A stretch of DNA of 64,000 bases, from contig JADJXQ010000001.1 in assembly GCA_016710335.1 (NCBI GenBank), positions 186,001-250,000 on the forward strand, written 5' to 3'. The notes under the pieces are model-generated. The model did no database searches. It was not told the DNA's origin and was given only the letters and a program-made list of their open reading frames with translations. This stretch comes from Rhodospirillales bacterium. GTDB taxonomy: Bacteria > Pseudomonadota > Alphaproteobacteria > Rhodospirillales > Defluviicoccaceae. The translations under genes were made by a program, and so were the position numbers. This document shows, one piece after another, positions 42,801 to 50,031 of this stretch (the first letter of the stretch is position 1; each line of letters opens with the position of its first letter).

Positions 42801-43577
42801 GACGAGACGAGCGGCGGCGGGACCGACGTCATCCGGTTCGGCGACGGGATCACCGCCGAACAGGTAACGTTCTCCAATGTTGAAGGCCAGTTGACGATCA
42901 ACGTGGCCGGCGCCGGCTCCGTCGTCGTTGTCAACCAGTACAATCCAGCCACCGGTCAGGCTGTTCCGCAAGTCGAGAGCATCCAGTTTGCCTCGGGCGA
43001 TGAAATCGACCTCGCGGGTGGCCTGACGTTCACCGGCACGGCCGGCGCGGATTCTGTCGGCGGGACGAATAATAGCGACGTTCTGCTCGGGCTCGGCGGT
43101 GATGACGCCATCAGGGGCCTAGCCGGAAGCGACATCACCTCCGGTGGTCAAGGCAACGACACCCTCATCGGCGAGGCCGGCGACGATCTGCTGCTCGGCG
43201 GCGCCGGCAATGACGTGCTGATCGGCGGCCTCGGCGATGACACGTTCGCCGGCGGAGCGGGCGACGACGTCTACTCCGACGGGCCGGCCCAAAACGACAG
43301 CAACGTCTATGTCGTCCAGTCGGCAAGCGGCCGTGAGTTGATCCTTGATTTCGATGCGGGACGGGACAAGATCGGCCTGGTCGACGGCGACCTCACGTTC
43401 GCCGATCTCGCCATCGCGACCGTCGGTGGCGCAACCTCACAGTCGGCATTCACCACCATCGCGGTCGCCGACACGGGAACGGTGCTGGCGTCGATCAGCG
43501 GCATCACCGCGGGCGATCTGGACGAAGACAGCTTCACCCTGGTGCAGCTCGACAGTCTCCGTCCCGATCTCTGGTAG
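39807..43577 (+). CDS. Large RTX protein with seven modules in a higher-order repeat
   Basis: 1256 residues, acidic and Gly/Asp-rich, no cysteine-rich or Sec signal. Residues 1-184 are a non-RTX beta-rich domain I do not recognise. Seven modules follow, starting near residues 185, 342, 483, 624, 789, 931 and 1073. The first six join several calcium-binding nonapeptides (such as GGAGNDTLDGGTGNDRLSG) to a haemolysin-associated segment of the type GISATQVRFVASGSQLDL. The C-terminal about 100 residues lack nonapeptides and would carry the type I secretion signal. It is probably an exported adhesin or matrix protein; no enzyme motif is visible. No T1SS genes are adjacent. Confidence 0.93.
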   Translation: MATATLSQLDEGTTLNVGPLVLSSFTIDSTSGGVDFDTSSLTTLGDDPSTPAFDPGYAFLADPRLTATDTPLDLRIQYDLRSNNGPVIEGASMELDSFGFTSPDAGGSIAVDLRQASQSPFLNLRVENTPSGVKNSSGSADLPGNPLDATDITQNITLTPSAEADPNLARFETRFILTGNFVVVTGTEGDDVIGVGRTSSSSGISPRSGATNNGDQIVARGGADFIRAGGGDDTIDGGAGNDDISGGPGDDTYVFAGAYGNDTITESDRGQSDVVQFGAGISSDQVQFFRAAASDVLDVRGPGGNGITIANQYDEARGTPVAGVETIQFADGAEIDLTSQGLTFTGTNGADQMGGTAFDDTLLGLNDADVLNGLAGNDTLDGGTGNDRLSGGAGNDTYVFSGAFGKDSIEEAASGGTDVISFGAGISATQVRFVASGSQLDLIVGANTISIDGQYNETTGAPVPVVERLDFANGDSVNLAGGLTFTGANTADVISGTSGSDQLIGLGGDDTLSGRGGDDRLDGGAGNDSLSGGAGDDVYSFAGAFGQDVIDEAADGGEDVIQFGQGISASQVRFTASEGRLDVIVGANTISIDGQYNPATGAPVPVIERIEFASGDPINLGGGMTFTGANAADAITGTSLNDTLVGLNGDDTLSGLAGDDSLDGGAGNDSLDGGVGDDVLNGGAGNDALVGGVGNDVYEFAPNFGNDAITEAAGGGQDVIRFDETVRVDQVQFFRADASELLTIRAGAAHSITVAGQFDGADGSPAAGVESIRFTAEGASPIDLTSQGLTFTGTNAADQMGGTAFADTLLGLSGDDLLRGLAGDDVLEGGAGNDSLIGGSGNDTYLFSGNFGKDVIEETGGGGGGDIIQFGAGITATQVRFVAAGSQLDVIVGANTISVDGQYNPTTGEPVPVVERIQFADGNSINLSEGLTFTGANAADTISGSSKNDVLLGLGGDDVLFGLVGNDVLEGGAGNDSLAGGAGDDAYDFAGRFGNDTIDETSGGGTDVIRFGDGITAEQVTFSNVEGQLTINVAGAGSVVVVNQYNPATGQAVPQVESIQFASGDEIDLAGGLTFTGTAGADSVGGTNNSDVLLGLGGDDAIRGLAGSDITSGGQGNDTLIGEAGDDLLLGGAGNDVLIGGLGDDTFAGGAGDDVYSDGPAQNDSNVYVVQSASGRELILDFDAGRDKIGLVDGDLTFADLAIATVGGATSQSAFTTIAVADTGTVLASISGITAGDLDEDSFTLVQLDSLRPDLW
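40361..43022 (+). repeat. Modular repeats within the large RTX gene
   Basis: Module boundaries by the phrase LTFTGxNxAD fall at 40830, 41253, 41676, 42171, 42597 and 43023, giving units of about 423-495 bp. Modules 1, 2, 3 match modules 4, 5, 6 respectively better than their direct neighbours: 1 and 4 share QVQFFRA plus LTSQGL, and 2 and 5 share ADQMGGTAF. Thus a block of three modules (about 1340 bp) was duplicated. Confidence 0.85.
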
Positions 43578-43627
43578 AGATCAGGAAACCAGAGCGGCTA
43601 TCCGGCAATAGAGTATTGCTTCCAGGA

Positions 43628-43693
43628 GCCCCTCCCCCTCCCGCTCAAGCGGGCCCCCCTCTCCCGCATGGGGGAGGGGGTGGGGGTGAGGGA
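43628..43693. repeat. Palindromic C/G-rich intergenic element
   Basis: A pyrimidine-rich half (CCCCTCCCCCTCCCGCTC) and its G-rich complement around two inner hairpins, including CCCGCTCAAGCGGG at 43640-43653. It sits between the convergent ends of the RTX gene and the LOG-family gene. This composition resembles the dispersed intergenic repeats (CCCTCTCCCGCAAGCGGGAG type) common in many proteobacteria, and it may act as a bidirectional transcript end. Confidence 0.75.
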
Positions 43694-43709
43694 CCTTTGG
43701 GGCGGCGAA

Positions 43710-44522
43710 TTATAAGCCGCCGCCGGGGGTCGGCAGGGCGACCCGCATCAACTCATGCACGATGATGTCGAAGGCCTCGTCGACGGAATCGACCGTGTGG
43801 AACAAGCGGAGGTCATCCGCATCGATGGTGCCGAAACGCACCATGGCGTCAAGGTTGAGCACCGCATCCCAGAACTCGCGGCCATAGAGGACGATTGGAA
43901 GTTTCTTCCGTAGCTTGCCGGTCTGCACCATGGTCATCAGCTCGAAGAACTCGTCGAGGGTGCCGAAACCACCCGGGAACGCCACCAGGGCCTTGGCCAG
44001 GTAGACGAACCAGTATTTCCGCATGAAGAAATAGTGGAACTCGAACGCAAGCTGGCTCGTGATGTATGCGTTGCCGCATTCTTCGTGGGGCAGCGAGACT
44101 CCGAGGCCGACGTTGAGCCCGTGTGCCTCGGAAGCGCCGCGGTTGGCGGCCTCCATGATGCCGGGGCCGCCGCCGGTGCACACCACGAACCGTTGGCGCT
44201 CCTGATCGAGGCGCTTCGACCACTCGGTCAGGCGGCGGGCAAGGGTCCGGCAGTCCTCGTAGTACCGGGACATGGCAAGGCGTTGCTCCGCCGCGGCCAC
44301 ATCGCCTCTGTTGCGTCGTACGTCTTCCAACTCTGCAAGCGCCAATTCGCGGGAGCGCAACCGCGCGGATCCCCAAAAGACGATGGTGTCGGAGATGCGG
44401 AGCGCCTCGAAGCGCGCCGCCGGATGGAGGTACTCGGCAAGAATGCGCAACACCCGGGCGTCGCGGCTGGCGAGGAATTCGTGGTTGAGGTAGGACTTTC
44501 CGGGCGTGTCTCCGGCGTTCAT
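43710..44522 (-). CDS. LOG-family nucleoside-monophosphate phosphoribohydrolase
   Basis: 270 residues. The LOG family removes ribose 5-phosphate from nucleoside monophosphates, including cytokinin precursors in plants. Motifs: VCTGGGPGIMEAANRGA near residue 115 and the signature PGGFGTLDEFFELM near 183. The protein is longer than the 190-residue minimal LOG because of an N-terminal helical region of about 85 residues. It is the last of fourteen contiguous minus-strand genes, 46 bases after the HAD gene. The physiological substrate in bacteria is usually unknown. Confidence 0.92.
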   Translation of the reverse strand: MNAGDTPGKSYLNHEFLASRDARVLRILAEYLHPAARFEALRISDTIVFWGSARLRSRELALAELEDVRRNRGDVAAAEQRLAMSRYYEDCRTLARRLTEWSKRLDQERQRFVVCTGGGPGIMEAANRGASEAHGLNVGLGVSLPHEECGNAYITSQLAFEFHYFFMRKYWFVYLAKALVAFPGGFGTLDEFFELMTMVQTGKLRKKLPIVLYGREFWDAVLNLDAMVRFGTIDADDLRLFHTVDSVDEAFDIIVHELMRVALPTPGGGL

Positions 44523-44568
44523 TCCGATGTCTCCGATGGCACGATGGCTTGAAAGGAAGAGGCCGCGG

Positions 44569-45228
44569 CTACGGCATCAATTCGGTCAGATCGGCGATCG
44601 CCGGAGTGTCGGGCGGGAACGGATTTTGGCCGCCCGGCGGCACGCGGCCGATGAAGCGCAACTCGGTCGCGCAGGCTGCCTTGTAGTCGGTGAGCGAGTC
44701 GCCGACGAACAGCACGCGCGAGGGCTCGAATGCGTGCTCGTCCAGAAGGTCGCGAATGATCGGCACCTTGCTCGGCGGGGAGCCGTGGACCGCGACGAAG
44801 TAACCCTCCATGCCGCGACGCCGGACGATGCGCTGCAGTTCCTGCTCCGGCGTTCCCGAGATTACGAACAGCGGCAGCCGGTGCCGGTTGGCGTCGAGCC
44901 AGTCACGGGCCCCCGCGACCCACGCGGCATCGACCACTGCGTCTTCGACGAGCGCGGAAAACCGGCGCGCCAGTGCCTCCAATTGATCCTCGCTGAGGCG
45001 CTGGCCAAGAAACATCTTGTGGTAGTAGCGGATCTTCTTGCGGCGCGAAACGCCGGCGTGGACGGTGTGATGGGCGACGACGGCGTCGACCACCGCTGCA
45101 CCGTGCTCCTTGTACATCTGGATGAAGGCGCGGGTCTTGATGTCGGCGGACTCCGCAAGGACGCCGTCAAAATCGAAGAACACCGCATCACAGGTTGCCG
45201 CAGTCGGCTCCGTCGCGCGGCGAGTCAT
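44569..45228 (-). CDS. HAD-superfamily phosphatase
   Basis: 219 residues, HAD-like with a helical cap. Motif I is FFDFDGVLAESADIK (nucleophile and acid Asp), motif II is LFVISGTPEQEL, and motif IV is VLFVGDSLTDYKAA. It resembles phosphoglycolate-phosphatase-like enzymes and hydrolyses a small phosphorylated metabolite in the cytoplasm. The gap to moaE is 8 bases, so it is probably co-transcribed with the molybdopterin synthase genes, though HAD enzymes have no fixed link to that pathway. Confidence 0.92.
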   Translation of the reverse strand: MTRRATEPTAATCDAVFFDFDGVLAESADIKTRAFIQMYKEHGAAVVDAVVAHHTVHAGVSRRKKIRYYHKMFLGQRLSEDQLEALARRFSALVEDAVVDAAWVAGARDWLDANRHRLPLFVISGTPEQELQRIVRRRGMEGYFVAVHGSPPSKVPIIRDLLDEHAFEPSRVLFVGDSLTDYKAACATELRFIGRVPPGGQNPFPPDTPAIADLTELMP

Positions 45229-45236
45229 CCGGCCCG

Positions 45237-45695
45237 TCAGTCCAAACCGGCGCGCCAGCGGGCGGCTGCGGCGTCGTCGGCGGCAAGGGCGTCGACCCAG
45301 CGCGCGCCGTCCGGACCCTCCTCCCGTTTCCAGAACGGCGCCCGCGTCTTGAGCCAGTCGATGAGGAAGCGGCAGGCACCGAACGCTGCGTCGCGGTGGG
45401 CCGATGCGGCGGCGACCAGAACGATGCGGTCGCCGGAGTGCAAGCGGCCGAAACGGTGAATGATGACTGTGTCGATGAGCGGCCAGCGTTCCCGCGCCTC
45501 CGTGTCGATGTCATGAAGTTGCCGCTCCGTCATCGCCGGATAGTGCTCGAGGGTCATGGAGGTGACCGGCGCGCCTCCCGCCATGTCGCGCACCAGACCG
45601 ACAAAGGCGCAGACGCCGCCGACCGACGCATTATCGCGGGAAAGCCGCTCCAGTTCGGCACCCACATCGAAATCCTGTTGCTGAATGCGGATCAT
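45237..45695 (-). CDS. moaE: Molybdopterin synthase catalytic subunit MoaE
   Basis: 152 residues. MoaE joins two MoaD thiocarboxylates to make molybdopterin from cPMP. Typical segments are GGVCAFVGLVRDMAGGAPV, TLEHYPAMTERQLHDID, IIHRFGRLHSGDRIVLVAAA and the active-site lysine region LKTRAPFWKREEGPDGARWV. The ATG at 45695 gives the usual N-terminus MIRIQQQDFDVG; the longer open frame upstream runs into moaD. It lies 31 bases after moaD. Confidence 0.97.
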   Translation of the reverse strand: MIRIQQQDFDVGAELERLSRDNASVGGVCAFVGLVRDMAGGAPVTSMTLEHYPAMTERQLHDIDTEARERWPLIDTVIIHRFGRLHSGDRIVLVAAASAHRDAAFGACRFLIDWLKTRAPFWKREEGPDGARWVDALAADDAAAARWRAGLD

Positions 45696-45726
45696 GGGCT
45701 CCGATCTTCGATCGAAGTGCGCGCCT

Positions 45727-45981
45727 TCATCCGCCGGTGACCGGCGGAAAGAACGCCACCTCGTCGCCCGGCTTGAGCGGGTGGTCGAACGCGACGTGCT
45801 CGTGGTTGACCGCAACACGCACCGCCCGGAGGTCGGCCAGCGCCGCGGCGGGTCTCCCTCCCCGCGCCTTCAACCAGGCGATCAGATCGGCCACATCGGC
45901 GATCTCATCCGGTGGCGCGACCTCTTCCTCGCCGACGCCCGCCTTTTCGCGCAGCCATGCAAAGTACAGGACCTTCAGCAT
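45727..45981 (-). CDS. moaD: Molybdopterin synthase sulphur carrier MoaD
   Basis: 84 residues, beta-grasp fold. The C-terminus ends in the essential Gly-Gly (VAFFPPVTGG), which is adenylated and thiocarboxylated to donate sulphur. The N-terminus MLKVLYFAWLREKAGVGEEE and the segment VAVNHEHVAFDHPLKPGDEV are typical. It lies between pgsA and moaE on the same strand, the usual alphaproteobacterial order. The product is needed by the molybdopterin oxidoreductase at 24.3-26.4 kb. Confidence 0.97.
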   Translation of the reverse strand: MLKVLYFAWLREKAGVGEEEVAPPDEIADVADLIAWLKARGGRPAAALADLRAVRVAVNHEHVAFDHPLKPGDEVAFFPPVTGG

Positions 45982-46011
45982 CGTCTCTCGAACTCGCTCA
46001 AACGGTACCGC

Positions 46012-46632
46012 TCAGCGCACATCACTGGCCGGATCAACGCCTTTCAGCTTCGGCGGGCGCGCGCGGGGGTCTGCCGATCCCATGAGGCCGAGACCGGCGC
46101 GCAGGTAGTCGTAGCCGGTGATGATCGTCAACAGTGCCGCTCCCCACACACCGAACAGCCCGATATCGGTGAAGTCGATCGGACCCAGGGCAGGCCCATG
46201 GGGCCCCGTAAGCAGGAAGCCGATGGCGACCATTTGCAGCGTCGTTTTCCACTTCGACAGACGGGTGACCGGCATCGGCACGTTGAGTTCGGCCAGATAC
46301 TCGCGCAAGCCGGACACCAGGATCTCGCGCCCGAGGATGACGGCGGCCGGCAGGACATGGGCGCCCGGCATGCGATCGATCCCCACCAGCATCAATAGAA
46401 CCAGGCCGACCAGCAACTTGTCGGCGATGGGATCGAGGAAGCGGCCGAAGCTCGATTGCTGATCCCAGCTTCGCGCCAGGAACCCGTCCAGGAAGTCCGT
46501 GACGCAGGCATAGATGAACGCCAGAAGCGCCAGCCAGACGCTCAACCCGGTGTCCAGATAGAGCAGCACGCACACGACCGGCGTCGCCAGGACCCGTGAA
46601 ATCGTCAACACATTGGGAAGATTGGGTTCCAT
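46012..46632 (-). CDS. pgsA: CDP-diacylglycerol-glycerol-3-phosphate 3-phosphatidyltransferase
   Basis: 206 residues, integral inner-membrane enzyme making phosphatidylglycerol phosphate. The CDP-alcohol phosphotransferase motif DG-x2-AR-x8-G-x3-D-x3-D is complete in DFLDGFLARSWDQQSS plus FGRFLDPIADK. The N-terminus NLPNVLTISRVLATPVVCVL is typical. Four to five hydrophobic helices are present. I prefer the ATG at 46632 (MEPNLPN) over a GTG four codons upstream. The hydrophilic C-terminal tail is unremarkable. 45 bases downstream of uvrC. Confidence 0.96.
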   Translation of the reverse strand: MEPNLPNVLTISRVLATPVVCVLLYLDTGLSVWLALLAFIYACVTDFLDGFLARSWDQQSSFGRFLDPIADKLLVGLVLLMLVGIDRMPGAHVLPAAVILGREILVSGLREYLAELNVPMPVTRLSKWKTTLQMVAIGFLLTGPHGPALGPIDFTDIGLFGVWGAALLTIITGYDYLRAGLGLMGSADPRARPPKLKGVDPASDVR

Positions 46633-46677
46633 GAACACGAGCACTTTCGGCGAGGAGCGCGCGCATCCGAGTCTATA

Positions 46678-48594
46678 CTAACCTTCGGCGTGGAACCAAT
46701 CATAGATCCGGTCGGCGATGGCGCGGCTGATCCCGTCCACCGCTTCGATGTCGGTGCGGCCGGCCCGCGCCACCGCAGTCGCCGATCCGAAGTGGTGGAG
46801 CAGCGCCTTCTTGCGGCGGGCGCCGATGCCGGGAATGGCGTCGAGGGACGAGGTCTTGAGCGCCCGGCTGCGCTTGTCGCGATGGCCGCCGATCGCGAAC
46901 CGGTGCGCCTCGTCGCGGAGGCGCTGGAGAAAGTACAGCACCGGGTCGCTGGCCTCCAGCGTCAACGGCGGCCGGTCCGGCAGGAATATACGCTCCCGCC
47001 CCGCGTTGCGGTCCGGTCCCTTGGCGATGGCGGCCAGCGCGACGTCCTCGATGCCGAGATCGGCCAGCACCTGCCTGGCGACGTTGAGCTGACCGGCGCC
47101 TCCGTCGACGAGCACGAGCTGTGGCCACTGCCCGTGGTCACGGTCGGGATCGTCCTTCAGCGCCCGTGCGAAACGGCGGGTCAGCACCTCCCGCATCATC
47201 GCGTAATCGTCGCCGCCCGCCGGCGTCTCCGCGAAGCCGGCCGCCTTGATCGTCCACTTGCGATAGGCATTCTTCATCAGGCCCTCGGGGCCTGCGACGA
47301 TCATCGCGCCGAGGGCGGCGCGGCCGCCAACATGGCTGTTGTCGTACACCTCGATGCGGTCTGGCGCCGTGTCCAGGTCGAGGACGGCGGCCAAGGCGTC
47401 GATCAACTGACGCTGGTTGGCGCTTTCCGCCATGCGACGGCTCAGCGCGGCGCGCGCGTTGTCGAGCGCGTGGTTGACCAGCGCCGCCTTGTCGCCGCGC
47501 TGCGGGCGGACGACCTGAACCCGATGCCCGGCATGGACGCACAGCGCCTCGGTGACCAGGTCGCGGTGCGGAAGGTCGTGGCTGACCAGAATCAGCGAGG
47601 GCACCGGCCGATCCTGGTAAAACTGCCCGAGGAACGCTTCGATGACCGCCTCCGTCCGCTGGTCATGGGCATGGTTCGGGTGATAGGCGCGGTTGCCGTT
47701 ATTGCGCCCGGCGCGGAAGAAGAACGCCTGGATGCAGGTGCGCCCGCCGTCGCGGTGCGCCGCAAACACGTCGGCGTCGCCGATGCCGGCCAGATTGATG
47801 TCCTGGTGGGACTGGACTGCGGCGAGCGCCCGGATGCGGTCGCGATATCCGGCGGCGTCCTCGAATGCCAGCGCCTCGCTGGCCGCCTCCATGCGTTCGG
47901 CCAGTTCGTGTTGCACTTTCTGGCTGTCGCCGCGCAGGAACGCCCGCGCCTGCTCCACCAGATGCCCATAATCCGCCTCGCTGATCCGCCCGACGCACGG
48001 TGCCGAGCAGCGCTTTATCTGGTGCAGGAGGCACGGGCGGGTGCGCGCGGCGAACACGGAGTCCGAACAGATGCGCAGCAGAAACGCCCGCTGCAGCACC
48101 GCCAGCGTCTGGTTGACCGCGCCCGCCGAAGCGAACGGCCCGAAGTACTCGCCCCGGCGCGCCTTGGCGCCGCGGTGCTTGAGGATCTGGGGAAACGCGT
48201 GATCGGCGGTGACCAGGATGGACGGGAACGACTTGTCGTCACGCAGCAGGATGTTGTAGCGCGGCTTGAGGCGCTTGATCAGGTTGGCCTCGAGGAGCAG
48301 CGCTTCGGCCTCGGTGTGGGTGGTGACGATCTCCATCGCGGCGGTCTGCAACACCATGCGGCGGAGGCGGGATCCCAGCCGATGGGGTTGCCCGTACGCC
48401 GCGACCCGTTTCTTCAAATTGCGCGCCTTGCCGACGTAGAGCACGTCGCCGGCGCCGTCGATCATCCGGTAGACGCCCGGCGCCTCCGGCATCGTGCGCA
48501 GGTTTGCTTCGATCACCGCCGTGCCGAGGACGGGTGCGGAGGCGGACTCTCCTTGGGCGTCGACGGCCGGATCGGGCGTTACATCGGACGGCAT
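46678..48594 (-). CDS. uvrC: UvrABC excinuclease subunit C
   Basis: 638 residues. UvrC makes both incisions in nucleotide excision repair. The GIY-YIG domain is at the N-terminus (PEAPGVYRMI, DVLYVGKARNLKKRV), followed by the UVR motif (EALAFEDAAGYRDRIRAL), the RNase H-like endonuclease (IEVYDNSHVGGRAALGAMIV; LVLVDGGAGQLNVA) and C-terminal helix-hairpin-helix motifs (IPGIGARRKKALLHHFG). The start is the ATG at 48594; 22 extra upstream codons look unrelated. Length and domain order are normal. Confidence 0.97.
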   Translation of the reverse strand: MPSDVTPDPAVDAQGESASAPVLGTAVIEANLRTMPEAPGVYRMIDGAGDVLYVGKARNLKKRVAAYGQPHRLGSRLRRMVLQTAAMEIVTTHTEAEALLLEANLIKRLKPRYNILLRDDKSFPSILVTADHAFPQILKHRGAKARRGEYFGPFASAGAVNQTLAVLQRAFLLRICSDSVFAARTRPCLLHQIKRCSAPCVGRISEADYGHLVEQARAFLRGDSQKVQHELAERMEAASEALAFEDAAGYRDRIRALAAVQSHQDINLAGIGDADVFAAHRDGGRTCIQAFFFRAGRNNGNRAYHPNHAHDQRTEAVIEAFLGQFYQDRPVPSLILVSHDLPHRDLVTEALCVHAGHRVQVVRPQRGDKAALVNHALDNARAALSRRMAESANQRQLIDALAAVLDLDTAPDRIEVYDNSHVGGRAALGAMIVAGPEGLMKNAYRKWTIKAAGFAETPAGGDDYAMMREVLTRRFARALKDDPDRDHGQWPQLVLVDGGAGQLNVARQVLADLGIEDVALAAIAKGPDRNAGRERIFLPDRPPLTLEASDPVLYFLQRLRDEAHRFAIGGHRDKRSRALKTSSLDAIPGIGARRKKALLHHFGSATAVARAGRTDIEAVDGISRAIADRIYDWFHAEG

Positions 48595-48702
48595 GGCGGT
48601 CTCTGAAGCGCGTCGCGGCAGGCGCAATGACGAGGGGCGGCGGCGTTGCGGCGGCCGCAAGAAAGAGAGGTACTGCGTCGCGGCGACCGCAAGGACGAGA
48701 GT

Positions 48703-49197
48703 TTACTGAGTCGTGGTGGCCGCCAGGGGACCGGCCGCAAAGCGTTCGATCTCGACGCCGACGCTGGCGGCGTCCGCGAACACGTCGAGCTTCTCCACGC
48801 GCACCCGGGCGGAGCGTACCCGGCCGTCGCGCAGCACCAGGCGGGCAATGTCCTCGGCCAGCGTTTCCACAAGCTTGACGTGGCGACCGCCGACGATGGC
48901 GCGTACTCCATCGGCAATCCGTTCGTAACACACCACGTTGCCGAGCTCGTCGCCGATGTCGCCTTCGTCAACCACGGCCAGGTCGAGGTTGATGCGCACC
49001 CGCTGCGGCCGGACATGCTCGTGGCGATGCACCCCGATCGAGCAATGCAGCACGAAATCGCGGATGAAGACATGGCGGATGGCGTTCCGCGCATCGGCAA
49101 TGTGCAGCGGGTGAACGATCCGTGCGGCCTCGGCCGTCACGGGCGGACCCACGGCGAGCGCATGCCGTCCATCACTCGTTCGCCCATCATTCTTCAA
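48703..49197 (-). CDS. folB: Dihydroneopterin aldolase FolB with N-terminal extension
   Basis: 164 residues. FolB converts dihydroneopterin to 6-hydroxymethyl-dihydropterin in folate synthesis. The core begins at VFIRDFVLHCSIGVHRHEHV near residue 43 and includes VNLDLAV-type strands (RINLDLAVVDE) and VETLAEDIARLVL. The preceding about 40 residues, with LHIADARNAIRHV, occur in related alphaproteobacteria as I recall, and no in-frame ATG lies nearer the core. The TTG at 49197 overlaps the SDR stop by 11 bases, so translation is probably coupled. The start is the least certain part. Confidence 0.9.
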   Translation of the reverse strand: MKNDGRTSDGRHALAVGPPVTAEAARIVHPLHIADARNAIRHVFIRDFVLHCSIGVHRHEHVRPQRVRINLDLAVVDEGDIGDELGNVVCYERIADGVRAIVGGRHVKLVETLAEDIARLVLRDGRVRSARVRVEKLDVFADAASVGVEIERFAAGPLAATTTQ

Positions 49198-49960
49198 TAG
49201 CCTGGACAGCCGGCTGCGGCTGGCACCAGCCCAGGTGCTGGCCGCCGTCGACGCAGATCATCTGGCCCGTCATTGATGGTGCGTCAAGGATGAAGCGCAC
49301 CGCGTCGGCGATTTCCTGCGGCTCGACTCGCTGCGCCAGGGGCATCATCGACCACTGCCGGGCGAACTGGGCGTCGCTCTGGCGCGGGCTCGGCATCGTC
49401 GGCCCCGGCCCCACGGCGTTGACGCGGATCCGCGGCGCCAGAGCCAGAGCCATCTGCCGGGTCAAGGCCCACAGGGCCACCTTGCTGACCGTGTACGACA
49501 TGAAGTGCGGCGTCAGATTCCACACCCTCTGGTCCAGAATGTTGACGATCGCGGCATGCGCGCCTTCCGGCACCTGCGCTGCTACGGCCGCGCTTAGAAC
49601 GAAGGGCGCCCGCGTGTTGACCTGCATGTGGCGATCCCACGACAAGCGGGTGACGCTATCCCAGTGGTCGTTTTCGAACACTGATGCGTTGTTGACCAGG
49701 CAGGTCACGGGGCCGAGCGCGCGCGCCGTACGGTCAACCAGGTCCGCCGTTTCATCCTCGTCAGCGAGGTCCGCCTGCACGACCGCTGCCCGCCGGCCGT
49801 CCGCTTGCAGGTCGGAGACCAAGCTCTCCGCCTCGCTCAGGGAGCGGTGGCAATGAACGGCGACCGCCCAGCCCCGTTGCGCAAGATCCAGCGCAATGAC
49901 GCGGCCGATGCGTTTTGCGGCGCCGGTGACGAGGGCGGTTCCAAGGCTTGTTCCAGGCAT
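49187..49960 (-). CDS. Short-chain dehydrogenase, pteridine-reductase-like
   Basis: 257 residues. The NAD(P)-binding motif is TGAAKRIGR, with a basic residue typical of NADPH enzymes; the NNAS segment is CLVNNASVFEN; the catalytic YxxxK is in MSYTVSKVALWALT, and GPGPTMPS follows. The TGAAKRIG motif and the adjacent folB suggest a dihydromonapterin or pteridine reductase (FolM-like), reducing dihydropterins in the cytoplasm. The ATG at 49960 gives the normal N-terminus; codons before it are not typical. It overlaps folB by 11 bases. Confidence 0.9.
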   Translation of the reverse strand: MPGTSLGTALVTGAAKRIGRVIALDLAQRGWAVAVHCHRSLSEAESLVSDLQADGRRAAVVQADLADEDETADLVDRTARALGPVTCLVNNASVFENDHWDSVTRLSWDRHMQVNTRAPFVLSAAVAAQVPEGAHAAIVNILDQRVWNLTPHFMSYTVSKVALWALTRQMALALAPRIRVNAVGPGPTMPSPRQSDAQFARQWSMMPLAQRVEPQEIADAVRFILDAPSMTGQMICVDGGQHLGWCQPQPAVQAIEE

Positions 49961-50031
49961 GTCGGCACCATGGCGAAGCGGCGCGCCCAAATCAAGGCGT
50001 CAGCGCTTGAAGGCGCATCGGGCGGGGATCC

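Noticed and set aside
43628..43693. Mobile element end
   Set aside because: Composition and position fit a dispersed intergenic palindrome or transcript end; no transposase or target duplication is visible.
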